Shown here: positions 11,801 to 26,359 of the stretch, one piece after another | Layout: every line of letters starts with the position of its first letter | Position numbering within the stretch: position 1 is the stretch's first letter | Assembly (NCBI GenBank): GCA_039105265.1 | Contig: JAPFFF010000080.1 | Coordinates: 62,001-126,000, forward strand | DNA: 64,000 bases | Source of the DNA: Tritrichomonas musculus | Lineage: Eukaryota > Parabasalia > Tritrichomonadida > Tritrichomonadidae | Reading direction: 5' to 3' | Notes under the pieces: generated by a model | What the model saw: the letters and a program-made list of their open reading frames with translations, nothing else | Databases searched by the model: none | What the model was told of the DNA's origin: nothing | Program-made: the position numbers and the translations under genes

Positions 11801-14395
11801 TCAGATTAAACTACAACTGCAATTTGAACCATCAGATTCAGCTACAACTGCAATTTGAACCATCAGATTAAACTACAACTGCAATTGAACCATCAGATTA
11901 AACTACAACTGCAATTGAACCATCAGATTAAACTACAACTGCAATTGAACCATTAGATTAAACTACAACTGCAATTTGAACCATCAGAATAAACTACAAC
12001 TGCAATTGAACCATTAGATTCAGCTACAACTGCAATTTGAACCATCAGATTCAGCTACAACTGCAATTTGAACCATCAGATTAAACTACAACTGCAATTG
12101 AACCATCAGATTCAGCTACAACTGCAATTGAACCATCAGATTAAACTACAACTGCAATTTGAACCATTAGATTCAGCTGCAACTGCAATTTGAACCATCA
12201 GATTAAACTACAACTGCAATTGAACCATTAGATTAAACTACAACTGCAATTGAACCATCAGATTCAGCTACAACTGCAATTGAACCATTAGATTCAGCTA
12301 AAACTACAATTTGAACCATCAGATTCAGCTACAACTGCAATTTGAACCATTAGATTCAGCTGCAACTGCAATTGAACCATCAGATTCAGCTACAACTGCA
12401 ATTGAACCATCAGATTAAACTACAACTGCAATTTGAACCATTAGATTCAGCTGCAACTGCAATTTGAACCATCAGATTAAACTACAACTGCAATTGAACC
12501 ATTAGATTAAACTACAACTGCAATTTGAACCATCAGATTCAGCTACAACTGCAATTGAACCATCAGATTAAACTACAACTGCAGTTGAACCATTAGATTC
12601 AGCTACAACTGCAATTTGAACCATCAGATTAAACTACAACTGCAATTGAACCATCAGATTCAGCTACAACTGCAATTGAACCATCAGATTCAGCTACAAC
12701 TGCAATTGAACCATTAGATTCAGCTACAACTACAATTTGAACCATCAGATTCAGCTACAACTGCAATTGAACCATTAGATTCAGCTGCAACTGCAATTTG
12801 AACCATCAGATTAAACTACAACTGCAATTGAATCATCAGATTAAACTACAACTGCAATTTGAACCATCAGATTAAACTACAACTGCAATTGAACCATCAG
12901 ATTCAGCTACAACTGCAATTTGAACCATTAGATTAAACTACAACTGCAATTTGAACCATTAGATTAAACTACAACTGCAATTGAATCATCAGATTAAACT
13001 ACAACTGCAATTTGAACCATCAGATTAAACTACAACTGCAATTGAACCATCAGATTAAACTACAACTGCAATTTGAACCATCAGATTCAGCTACAACTGC
13101 AATTGAACCATCAGATTCAGCTACAACTGCAATTGAACCATTAGATTCAGCTGCAACTGCAATTTGAACCATCAGATTAAACTACAACTGCAATTGAATC
13201 ATCAGATTAAACTACAACTGCAATTTGAACCATCAGATTAAACTACAACTGCAATTGAACCATCAGATTCAGCTACAACTGCAATTTGAACCATTAGATT
13301 AAACTACAACTGCAATTTGAACCATCAGATTCAGCTACAACTGCAATTGAACCATCAGATTAAACTACAACTGCAGTTGAACCATTAGATTCAGCTACAA
13401 CTGCAATTTGAACCATCAGATTAAACTACAACTGCAATTGAACCATCAGATTCAGCTACAACTGCAATTTGAACCATCAGATTAAACTACAACTGCAGTT
13501 GAACCATTAGATTCAGCTACAACTGCAATTTGAACCATCAGATTAAACTACAACTGCAATTGAACCATCAGATTAAACTACAACTGCAATTGAACCATCA
13601 GATTAAACTACAACTGCAATTGAACCATCAGATTAAACTACAACTGCAATTTGAACCATCAGATTAAACTACAACTGCAATTGAACCATCAGATTAAACT
13701 ACAACTGCAATTGAACCATCAGATTAAACTACAACTGCAATTGAACCATCAGATTAAACTACAACTGCAATTGAACCATCAGATTAAACTACAACTGCAA
13801 TTTGAACCATCAGATTAAACTACAACTGCAATTGAACCATCAGATTAAACTACAACTGCAATTGAACCATCAGATTCAGCTACAACTGCAATTTGAACCA
13901 TCAGATTAAACTACAACTGCAATTGAACCATCAGATTAAACTACAACTGCAATTTGAACCATCAGATTAAAATACAACTGCAATTGAACCATCAGATTAA
14001 ACTACAACTGCAATTTGAACCATTAGATTCAGCTACAACTGCAATTTGAACCATCAGATTAAACTACAACTGCAATTGAACCATCAGATTAAACTACAAC
14101 TGCAATTGAACCATCAGATTAAACTACAACTGCAATTGAACCATCAGATTAAACTACAACTGCAATTTGAACCATCAGATTAAACTACAACTGCAATTGA
14201 ACCATCAGATTCAGCTACAACTGCAATTTGAACCATCAGATTCAGCTACAACCTCAATTTGAACCATCAGATTCAGCTACAACTGCAATTTGAACCATCT
14301 GAATAAACTACAACTGCAATTGAACCATTAGATTCAGCTACAACTGCAATTTGAACCATCAGATTAAACTACAACTGCAATTGAACCATCAGATT
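8091..14395 (+). repeat. Higher-order block A, second copy
   Basis: Second copy of 1-6305 at offset 8,090 bp, identical at all landmarks checked, including the internal 305-bp duplication (8554-9163). 6306-8090 therefore completes the first 8,090-bp period. It has no counterpart after 14395; instead parts of it resemble 39.4-40.8 kb. Confidence 0.9.
8554..9163 (+). repeat. 305-bp tandem duplication, copy in second block A
   Basis: Counterpart of 464-1073 at offset 8,090 bp. Two AACAATCAGATTGAAC landmarks lie 305 bp apart (TGAACAAT at 8571 and 8876), as in the first block, so the 305-bp duplication is older than the 8,090-bp one. Confidence 0.86.
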
Positions 14396-17331
14396 CAGCT
14401 ACAACTGCAATTGAACCATCAGATTAAACTACAACTGCAATTTGAACCATTAGATTCAGCTGCAACTGCAATTTGAACCATCAGATTAAACTACAACTGC
14501 AATTGAACCATTAGATTAAACTACAACTGCAATTGAACCATCAGATTCAGCTACAACTGCAATTGAACCATTAGATTCAGCTAAAACTACAATTTGAACC
14601 ATCAGATTCAGCTACAACTGCAATTGAACCATCAGATTAAACTACAACTGCAATTGAACCATCAGATTAAACTACAACTGCAATTGAACCATTAGATTAA
14701 ACTACAACTGCAATTGAACCATCAGATTCAGCTACAACTGCAATTGAACCATTAGATTCAGCTAAAACTACAATTTGAACCATCAGATTCAGCTACAACT
14801 GCAATTGAACCATTAGATTCAGCTGCAACTGCAATTGAACCATCAGATTCAGCTACAACTGCAATTGAACCATCAGATTAAACTACAACTGCAATTTGAA
14901 CCATTAGATTCAGCTGCAACTGCAATTTGAACCATCAGATTAAACTACAACTGCAATTGAACCATTAGATTCAGCTGCAACTTCAATTGAACCATCAGAT
15001 TCAGCTACAACTGCAATTGAACCATCAGATTAAACTACAACTGCAATTTGAACCATCAGATTCAGCTACAACTGCAATTTGAACCATCAGATTAAACTAC
15101 AACTGCAATTGAACCATTAGATTAAACTACAACTGCAATTGAACCATTAGATTAAACTACAACTGCAATTGAACCATCAGATTCAGCTACAACTGCAATT
15201 GAACCATTAGATTCAGCTGCAACTTCAATTGAACCATCAGATTCAGCTACAACTGCAATTGAACCATCAGATTAAACTACAACTGCAATTGAACCATCAG
15301 ATTAAACTACAACTGCAATTTGAACCATCAGATTAAACTACAACTGCGATTGAACCATTAGATTCAGCTGCAACTTCAATTGAACCATCAGATTCAGCTA
15401 CAACTGCAATTGAACCATCAGATTAAACTACAACTGCAATTGAACCATCAGATTAAACTACAACTGCAATTTGAACCATTAGATTAAACTACAACTGCAA
15501 TTTAATCAATAGATTAAACTACAACTGCAATTGAACCATCAGATTAAACTACAACTGCAATTTAATCAATAGATTAAACTACAACTGCAATTGAACCATC
15601 AGATTAAACTACAACTGCAATTTGAACCATTAGATTAAACTACAACTGCAATTGAACCATCAGATTAAACTACAACTGCAATTTAAACCATCAGATTCAG
15701 CTACAACTGCAATTGAACCATCAGATTAAACTACAACTGCAGTTGAATCATCAGATTAAACTACAACTGTAATTTGAACCATTAGATTCAGCTGTAACTG
15801 CAATTTGAACCATCAGATTCAGCTACAACTGCAATTTGAACCATCAGATTAAACTACAACTGCAATTGAACCATCAGATTAAACTACAACTGCAATTGAA
15901 CCATCAGATTCAGCTGCAACTGCAATTTGAACCATTAGATTAAACTACAACTGCAGTTGAATCATCAGATTAAACTACAACTGCAATTTAACCATTAGAT
16001 TCAGCTGCAACTTCAATTGAACCATCAGATTCAGCTACAACTTCAATTGAACCATCAGATTAATCTACAACTGCAATTTGAACCATCAGATTAATCTACA
16101 ACTGCAATTTGAACCATCAGATTAAACTACAACTGCAATTGAACCATCAGATTCAGCTACAACTGCAATTTGAACAATCAGATTGAACTACAACTGCAAT
16201 TTAACCATTAGATTCAGCTGCAACTTCAATTGAACCATCAGATTCAGCTGCAACTTCAATTGAACCATCAGATTAATCTACAACTGCAATTTGAACCATT
16301 AGATTCAGCTACAACTGCAATTTGAACCATCAGATTAAACTACAACTGCAATTGAACCATCAGATTAAACTACAACTGCAATTGAACCATCAGATTCAGC
16401 TGCAACTGCAATTTGAACCATTAGATTAAACTACAACTGCAATTTGAACAATCAGATTGAACTACAACTGCAATTTAACCATTAGATTCAGCTGCAACTT
16501 CAATTGAACCATCAGATTCAGCTGCAACTTCAATTGAACCATCAGATTCAGCTACAACTTCAATTGAACCATCAGATTAATCTACAACTGCAATTTGAAC
16601 CATCAGATTAAACTACAACTGCAATTTGAACAATCAGATTGAACTACAACTGCAATTTAACCATTAGATTCAGCTGCAACTTCAATTGAACCATCAGATT
16701 CAGCTGCAACTGCAATTTGAACCATCAGATTAAACTACAACTGCAATTGAACCATCAGATTAAACTACAACTGCAATTTGAACAATCAGATTGAACTACA
16801 ACTGCAATTTAACCATCAGATTCAGCTGCAACTGCAATTTGAACCATTAGATTCAGCTACAACTGCAATTTGAATCATCAGATTAAACTACAACTGCAAT
16901 TTAACCATTAGATTCAGCTGCAACTTCAATTGAACCATCAGATTCAGCTACAACTTCAATTGAACCATCAGATTAAACTACAACTGCAATTTGAACCATC
17001 AGATTAATCTACAACTGCAATTGAACCATCAGATTAAACTACAACTGCAATTGAACCATCAGATTCAGCTACAACTGCAATTTGAACAATCAGATTGAAC
17101 TACAACTGCAATTTAACCATTAGATTCAGCTGCAACTTCAATTGAACCATCAGATTAATCTACAACTGCAATTTGAACCATTAGATTCAGCTACAACTGC
17201 AATTTGAACCATCAGATTAAACTACAACTGCAATTGAACCATCAGATTAAACTACAACTGCAATTGAACCATCAGATTCAGCTGCAACTGCAATTTGAAC
17301 CATTAGATTAAACTACAACTGCAATTTGAAC
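13091..17331 (+). repeat. 5,408-bp period block, first copy
   Basis: Matches 18499-22739 at offset 5,408 bp over 4,241 bp. Landmarks that agree: ATCTGAATAA (14297/19705), TAATCAATAG (15503/20911), TGAACAAT (16171/21579 and 16445/21853). Differences seen include ATTAAAC against ATTAATC at 16977/22385 and ACCTCAAT against ACTGCAAT near 14253/19661. The match ends where AACAAT (17332) faces AACCAT (22740). Its first part overlaps the end of block A, so block edges are shared rather than discrete. Confidence 0.88.
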
Positions 17332-17690
17332 AATCAGATTGAACTACAACTGCAATTTAACCATTAGATTCAGCTGCAACTTCAATTGAACCATCAGATT
17401 CAGCTGCAACTTCAATTGAACCATCAGATTCAGCTACAACTTCAATTGAACCATCAGATTAATCTACAACTGCAATTTGAACCATCAGATTAAACTACAA
17501 CTGCAATTGAACCATCAGATTCAGCTACAACTGCAATTTGAACAATCAGATTGAACTACAACTGCAATTTGAACCATTAGATTCAGCTACAACTGCAATT
17601 TGAACCATCAGATTAAACTACAACTGCAATTGAACCATTAGATTAAACTACAACTGCAATTGAACCATCAGATTAAACTACAACTGCAAT

Positions 17691-18495
17691 TTGAACCATC
17701 AGATTAAACTACAACTGCAATTGAACCATCAGATTAAACTACAACTGCGATTGAACCATTAGATTCAGCTGCAAATTCAATTGAACCATCAGATTCAGCT
17801 ACAACTGCAATTGAACCATCAGATTAAACTACAACTGCAATTTGAACCATCAGATTAATCTACAACTGCAATTTGAACCATCAGATTAAACTACAACTGC
17901 AATTTGAACCATTAGATTAAACTACAACTGCAATTTGAACCATCAGATTAAACTACAACTGCAATTTAACCATTAGATTCAGCTGCAACTTCAATTGAAC
18001 CATCAGATTCAGCTGCAACTTCAATTGAACCATCAGATTCAGCTACAACTTCAATTGAACCATCAGATTAATCTACAACTGCAATTTGAACCATTAGATT
18101 AAACTACAACTGCAATTGAACCATCAGATTAAACTACAACTGCAATTTAAACCATCAGATTCAGCTACAACTGCAATTGAACCATCAGATTAAACTACAA
18201 CTGCAATTGAACCATCAGATTAAACTACAACTGCAATTGAACCATCAGATTAAACTACAACTGCGATTGAACCATTAGATTCAGCTGCAAATTCAATTGA
18301 ACCATCAGATTCAGCTACAACTGCAATTGAACCATCAGATTAAACTACAACTGCAATTTGAACCATCAGATTAATCTACAACTGCAATTTGAACCATCAG
18401 ATTAAACTACAACTGCAATTTGAACCATTAGATTAAACTACAACTGCAATTTGAACCATCAGATTAAACTACAACTGCAATTTAACCATTAGATT
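17691..18495 (+). repeat. 516-bp tandem duplication with CTGCAAATTC variant
   Basis: 17691-17979 matches 18207-18495 at offset 516 bp (17 monomers). Both carry CTGCGAT (17747 and 18263) followed by the rare GCTGCAAATTC. The duplication reappears at offset 13,034 (30725-31529). The tract at 36.5 kb has only the first unit. This variant is confined to these copies. Confidence 0.85.
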
Positions 18496-18498
18496 AAA

Positions 18499-21400
18499 CT
18501 ACAACTGCAATTGAACCATCAGATTCAGCTACAACTGCAATTGAACCATTAGATTCAGCTGCAACTGCAATTTGAACCATCAGATTAAACTACAACTGCA
18601 ATTGAATCATCAGATTAAACTACAACTGCAATTTGAACCATCAGATTAAACTACAACTGCAATTGAACCATCAGATTCAGCTACAACTGCAATTTGAACC
18701 ATTAGATTAAACTACAACTGCAATTTGAACCATCAGATTCAGCTACAACTGCAATTGAACCATCAGATTAAACTACAACTGCAGTTGAACCATTAGATTC
18801 AGCTACAACTGCAATTTGAACCATCAGATTAAACTACAACTGCAATTGAACCATCAGATTCAGCTACAACTGCAATTTGAACCATCAGATTAAACTACAA
18901 CTGCAGTTGAACCATTAGATTCAGCTACAACTGCAATTTGAACCATCAGATTAAACTACAACTGCAATTGAACCATCAGATTAAACTACAACTGCAATTG
19001 AACCATCAGATTAAACTACAACTGCAATTGAACCATCAGATTAAACTACAACTGCAATTTGAACCATCAGATTAAACTACAACTGCAATTGAACCATCAG
19101 ATTAAACTACAACTGCAATTGAACCATCAGATTAAACTACAACTGCAATTGAACCATCAGATTAAACTACAACTGCAATTGAACCATCAGATTAAACTAC
19201 AACTGCAATTTGAACCATCAGATTAAACTACAACTGCAATTGAACCATCAGATTAAACTACAACTGCAATTGAACCATCAGATTCAGCTACAACTGCAAT
19301 TTGAACCATCAGATTAAACTACAACTGCAATTGAACCATCAGATTAAACTACAACTGCAATTTGAACCATCAGATTAAAATACAACTGCAATTGAACCAT
19401 CAGATTAAACTACAACTGCAATTTGAACCATTAGATTCAGCTACAACTGCAATTTGAACCATCAGATTAAACTACAACTGCAATTGAACCATCAGATTAA
19501 ACTACAACTGCAATTGAACCATCAGATTAAACTACAACTGCAATTGAACCATCAGATTAAACTACAACTGCAATTTGAACCATCAGATTAAACTACAACT
19601 GCAATTGAACCATCAGATTCAGCTACAACTGCAATTTGAACCATCAGATTCAGCTACAACTGCAATTTGAACCATCAGATTCAGCTACAACTGCAATTTG
19701 AACCATCTGAATAAACTACAACTGCAATTGAACCATTAGATTCAGCTACAACTGCAATTTGAACCATCAGATTAAACTACAACTGCAATTGAACCATCAG
19801 ATTCAGCTACAACTGCAATTGAACCATCAGATTAAACTACAACTGCAATTTGAACCATTAGATTCAGCTGCAACTGCAATTTGAACCATCAGATTAAACT
19901 ACAACTGCAATTGAACCATTAGATTAAACTACAACTGCAATTGAACCATCAGATTCAGCTACAACTGCAATTGAACCATTAGATTCAGCTAAAACTACAA
20001 TTTGAACCATCAGATTCAGCTACAACTGCAATTGAACCATCAGATTAAACTACAACTGCAATTGAACCATCAGATTAAACTACAACTGCAATTGAACCAT
20101 TAGATTAAACTACAACTGCAATTGAACCATCAGATTCAGCTACAACTGCAATTGAACCATTAGATTCAGCTAAAACTACAATTTGAACCATCAGATTCAG
20201 CTACAACTGCAATTGAACCATTAGATTCAGCTGCAACTGCAATTGAACCATCAGATTCAGCTACAACTGCAATTGAACCATCAGATTAAACTACAACTGC
20301 AATTTGAACCATTAGATTCAGCTGCAACTGCAATTTGAACCATCAGATTAAACTACAACTGCAATTGAACCATTAGATTCAGCTGCAACTTCAATTGAAC
20401 CATCAGATTCAGCTACAACTGCAATTGAACCATCAGATTAAACTACAACTGCAATTTGAACCATCAGATTCAGCTACAACTGCAATTTGAACCATCAGAT
20501 TAAACTACAACTGCAATTGAACCATTAGATTAAACTACAACTGCAATTGAACCATTAGATTAAACTACAACTGCAATTGAACCATCAGATTCAGCTACAA
20601 CTGCAATTGAACCATTAGATTCAGCTGCAACTTCAATTGAACCATCAGATTCAGCTACAACTGCAATTGAACCATCAGATTAAACTACAACTGCAATTGA
20701 ACCATCAGATTAAACTACAACTGCAATTTGAACCATCAGATTAAACTACAACTGCGATTGAACCATTAGATTCAGCTGCAACTTCAATTGAACCATCAGA
20801 TTCAGCTACAACTGCAATTGAACCATCAGATTAAACTACAACTGCAATTGAACCATCAGATTAAACTACAACTGCAATTTGAACCATTAGATTAAACTAC
20901 AACTGCAATTTAATCAATAGATTAAACTACAACTGCAATTGAACCATCAGATTAAACTACAACTGCAATTTAATCAATAGATTAAACTACAACTGCAATT
21001 GAACCATCAGATTAAACTACAACTGCAATTTGAACCATTAGATTAAACTACAACTGCAATTGAACCATCAGATTAAACTACAACTGCAATTTAAACCATC
21101 AGATTCAGCTACAACTGCAATTGAACCATCAGATTAAACTACAACTGCAGTTGAATCATCAGATTAAACTACAACTGTAATTTGAACCATTAGATTCAGC
21201 TGTAACTGCAATTTGAACCATCAGATTCAGCTACAACTGCAATTTGAACCATCAGATTAAACTACAACTGCAATTGAACCATCAGATTAAACTACAACTG
21301 CAATTGAACCATCAGATTCAGCTGCAACTGCAATTTGAACCATTAGATTAAACTACAACTGCAGTTGAATCATCAGATTAAACTACAACTGCAATTTAAC

Positions 21401-22739
21401 CATTAGATTCAGCTGCAACTTCAATTGAACCATCAGATTCAGCTACAACTTCAATTGAACCATCAGATTAATCTACAACTGCAATTTGAACCATCAGATT
21501 AATCTACAACTGCAATTTGAACCATCAGATTAAACTACAACTGCAATTGAACCATCAGATTCAGCTACAACTGCAATTTGAACAATCAGATTGAACTACA
21601 ACTGCAATTTAACCATTAGATTCAGCTGCAACTTCAATTGAACCATCAGATTCAGCTGCAACTTCAATTGAACCATCAGATTAATCTACAACTGCAATTT
21701 GAACCATTAGATTCAGCTACAACTGCAATTTGAACCATCAGATTAAACTACAACTGCAATTGAACCATCAGATTAAACTACAACTGCAATTGAACCATCA
21801 GATTCAGCTGCAACTGCAATTTGAACCATTAGATTAAACTACAACTGCAATTTGAACAATCAGATTGAACTACAACTGCAATTTAACCATTAGATTCAGC
21901 TGCAACTTCAATTGAACCATCAGATTCAGCTGCAACTTCAATTGAACCATCAGATTCAGCTACAACTTCAATTGAACCATCAGATTAATCTACAACTGCA
22001 ATTTGAACCATCAGATTAAACTACAACTGCAATTTGAACAATCAGATTGAACTACAACTGCAATTTAACCATTAGATTCAGCTGCAACTTCAATTGAACC
22101 ATCAGATTCAGCTGCAACTGCAATTTGAACCATCAGATTAAACTACAACTGCAATTGAACCATCAGATTAAACTACAACTGCAATTTGAACAATCAGATT
22201 GAACTACAACTGCAATTTAACCATCAGATTCAGCTGCAACTGCAATTTGAACCATTAGATTCAGCTACAACTGCAATTTGAATCATCAGATTAAACTACA
22301 ACTGCAATTTAACCATTAGATTCAGCTGCAACTTCAATTGAACCATCAGATTCAGCTACAACTTCAATTGAACCATCAGATTAATCTACAACTGCAATTT
22401 GAACCATCAGATTAATCTACAACTGCAATTGAACCATCAGATTAAACTACAACTGCAATTGAACCATCAGATTCAGCTACAACTGCAATTTGAACAATCA
22501 GATTGAACTACAACTGCAATTTAACCATTAGATTCAGCTGCAACTTCAATTGAACCATCAGATTAATCTACAACTGCAATTTGAACCATTAGATTCAGCT
22601 ACAACTGCAATTTGAACCATCAGATTAAACTACAACTGCAATTGAACCATCAGATTAAACTACAACTGCAATTGAACCATCAGATTCAGCTGCAACTGCA
22701 ATTTGAACCATTAGATTAAACTACAACTGCAATTTGAAC
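18499..22739 (+). repeat. 5,408-bp period block, second copy
   Basis: Second copy of 13091-17331. It lies directly after the 17332-18498 segment, so 13091-18498 forms one 5,408-bp period and this tract the start of the next. After 22739 it does not continue into the 17332 sequence but into a tract with CAGAATAAAC, which also opens the last part of the 3,281-bp repeat. Confidence 0.88.
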
Positions 22740-25700
22740 CATCAGAATAAACTACAACTGCAATTGAACCATTAGATTCAGCTACAACTGCAATTTGAAC
22801 CATCAGATTCAGCTACAACTGCAATTGAACCATTAGATTCAGCTGCAACTTCAATTGAACCATCAGATTAATCTACAACTGCAATTTGAACCATTAGATT
22901 CAGCTGCAACTGCAATTTGAACCATCAGATTAAACTACAACTGCAATTGAATCATCAGATTAAACTACAACTGCAATTTGAACCATCAGATTAAACTACA
23001 ACTGCAATTGAACCATCAGATTCAGCTACAACTGCAATTTGAACCATTAGATTAAACTACAACTGCAATTTGAACCATTAGATTAAACTACAACTGCAAT
23101 TGAATCATCAGATTAAACTACAACTGCAATTTGAACCATCAGATTAAACTACAACTGCAATTGAACCATCAGATTAAACTACAACTGCAATTTGAACCAT
23201 CAGATTCAGCTACAACTGCAATTGAACCATCAGATTCAGCTACAACTGCAATTGAACCATTAGATTCAGCTAAAACTACAATTTGAACCATCAGATTCAG
23301 CTACAACTGCAATTGAACCATCAGATTAAACTACAACTGCAATTGAACCATCAGATTAAACTACAACTGCAATTGAACCATTAGATTAAACTACAACTGC
23401 AATTGAACCATCAGATTCAGCTACAACTGCAATTGAACCATTAGATTCAGCTAAAACTACAATTTGAACCATCAGATTCAGCTACAACTGCAATTGAACC
23501 ATTAGATTCAGCTGCAACTGCAATTGAACCATCAGATTCAGCTACAACTGCAATTGAACCATCAGATTAAACTACAACTGCAATTTGAACCATTAGATTC
23601 AGCTGCAACTGCAATTTGAACCATCAGATTAAACTACAACTGCAATTGAACCATTAGATTCAGCTGCAACTTCAATTGAACCATCAGATTCAGCTACAAC
23701 TGCAATTGAACCATCAGATTAAACTACAACTGCAATTTGAACCATCAGATTCAGCTACAACTGCAATTTGAACCATCAGATTAAACTACAACTGCAATTG
23801 AACCATTAGATTAAACTACAACTGCAATTGAACCATTAGATTAAACTACAACTGCAATTGAACCATCAGATTCAGCTACAACTGCAATTGAACCATTAGA
23901 TTCAGCTGCAACTTCAATTGAACCATCAGATTCAGCTACAACTGCAATTGAACCATCAGATTAAACTACAACTGCAATTGAACCATCAGATTAAACTACA
24001 ACTGCAATTTGAACCATCAGATTAAACTACAACTGCGATTGAACCATTAGATTCAGCTGCAACTTCAATTGAACCATCAGATTCAGCTACAACTGCAATT
24101 GAACCATCAGATTAAACTACAACTGCAATTGAACCATCAGATTAAACTACAACTGCAATTTGAACCATTAGATTAAACTACAACTGCAATTTAATCAATA
24201 GATTAAACTACAACTGCAATTGAACCATCAGATTAAACTACAACTGCAATTTAATCAATAGATTAAACTACAACTGCAATTGAACCATCAGATTAAACTA
24301 CAACTGCAATTTGAACCATTAGATTAAACTACAACTGCAATTGAACCATCAGATTAAACTACAACTGCAATTTAAACCATCAGATTCAGCTACAACTGCA
24401 ATTGAACCATCAGATTAAACTACAACTGCAGTTGAATCATCAGATTAAACTACAACTGTAATTTGAACCATTAGATTCAGCTGTAACTGCAATTTGAACC
24501 ATCAGATTCAGCTACAACTGCAATTTGAACCATCAGATTAAACTACAACTGCAATTGAACCATCAGATTAAACTACAACTGCAATTGAACCATCAGATTC
24601 AGCTGCAACTGCAATTTGAACCATTAGATTAAACTACAACTGCAGTTGAATCATCAGATTAAACTACAACTGCAATTTAACCATTAGATTCAGCTGCAAC
24701 TTCAATTGAACCATCAGATTCAGCTACAACTTCAATTGAACCATCAGATTAATCTACAACTGCAATTTGAACCATCAGATTAATCTACAACTGCAATTTG
24801 AACCATCAGATTAAACTACAACTGCAATTGAACCATCAGATTCAGCTACAACTGCAATTTGAACAATCAGATTGAACTACAACTGCAATTTAACCATTAG
24901 ATTCAGCTGCAACTTCAATTGAACCATCAGATTCAGCTGCAACTTCAATTGAACCATCAGATTAATCTACAACTGCAATTTGAACCATTAGATTCAGCTA
25001 CAACTGCAATTTGAACCATCAGATTAAACTACAACTGCAATTGAACCATCAGATTAAACTACAACTGCAATTGAACCATCAGATTCAGCTGCAACTGCAA
25101 TTTGAACCATTAGATTAAACTACAACTGCAATTTGAACAATCAGATTGAACTACAACTGCAATTTAACCATTAGATTCAGCTGCAACTTCAATTGAACCA
25201 TCAGATTCAGCTGCAACTTCAATTGAACCATCAGATTCAGCTACAACTTCAATTGAACCATCAGATTAATCTACAACTGCAATTTGAACCATCAGATTAA
25301 ACTACAACTGCAATTTGAACAATCAGATTGAACTACAACTGCAATTTAACCATTAGATTCAGCTGCAACTTCAATTGAACCATCAGATTCAGCTGCAACT
25401 GCAATTTGAACCATCAGATTAAACTACAACTGCAATTGAACCATCAGATTAAACTACAACTGCAATTTGAACAATCAGATTGAACTACAACTGCAATTTA
25501 ACCATCAGATTCAGCTGCAACTGCAATTTGAACCATTAGATTCAGCTACAACTGCAATTTGAATCATCAGATTAAACTACAACTGCAATTTAACCATTAG
25601 ATTCAGCTGCAACTTCAATTGAACCATCAGATTCAGCTACAACTTCAATTGAACCATCAGATTAATCTACAACTGCAATTTGAACCATCAGATTAATCTA

Positions 25701-26359
25701 CAACTGCAATTGAACCATCAGATTAAACTACAACTGCAATTGAACCATCAGATTCAGCTACAACTGCAATTTGAACAATCAGATTGAACTACAACTGCAA
25801 TTTAACCATTAGATTCAGCTGCAACTTCAATTGAACCATCAGATTAATCTACAACTGCAATTTGAACCATTAGATTCAGCTACAACTGCAATTTGAACCA
25901 TCAGATTAAACTACAACTGCAATTGAACCATCAGATTAAACTACAACTGCAATTGAACCATCAGATTCAGCTGCAACTGCAATTTGAACCATTAGATTAA
26001 ACTACAACTGCAATTTGAACCATCAGAATAAACTACAACTGCAATTGAACCATTAGATTCAGCTACAACTGCAATTTGAACCATCAGATTCAGCTACAAC
26101 TGCAATTGAACCATTAGATTCAGCTGCAACTTCAATTGAACCATCAGATTAATCTACAACTGCAATTTGAACCATTAGATTCAGCTGCAACTGCAATTTG
26201 AACCATCAGATTAAACTACAACTGCAATTGAATCATCAGATTAAACTACAACTGCAATTTGAACCATCAGATTAAACTACAACTGCAATTGAACCATCAG
26301 ATTCAGCTACAACTGCAATTTGAACCATTAGATTAAACTACAACTGCAATTTGAACCAT
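19929..26359 (+). repeat. 3,281-bp tandem duplication
   Basis: 19929-23078 matches 23210-26359 at offset 3,281 bp over 3,150 bp, so the two copies are nearly adjacent. Landmarks: CTAAAACTAC (19989/23270), TAATCAATAG (20911/24192), TGAACAAT (21579/24860), CAGAATAAAC (about 22743/26024). About 130 bp between the copies (23079-23209) is not shared at this offset. Confidence 0.88.
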
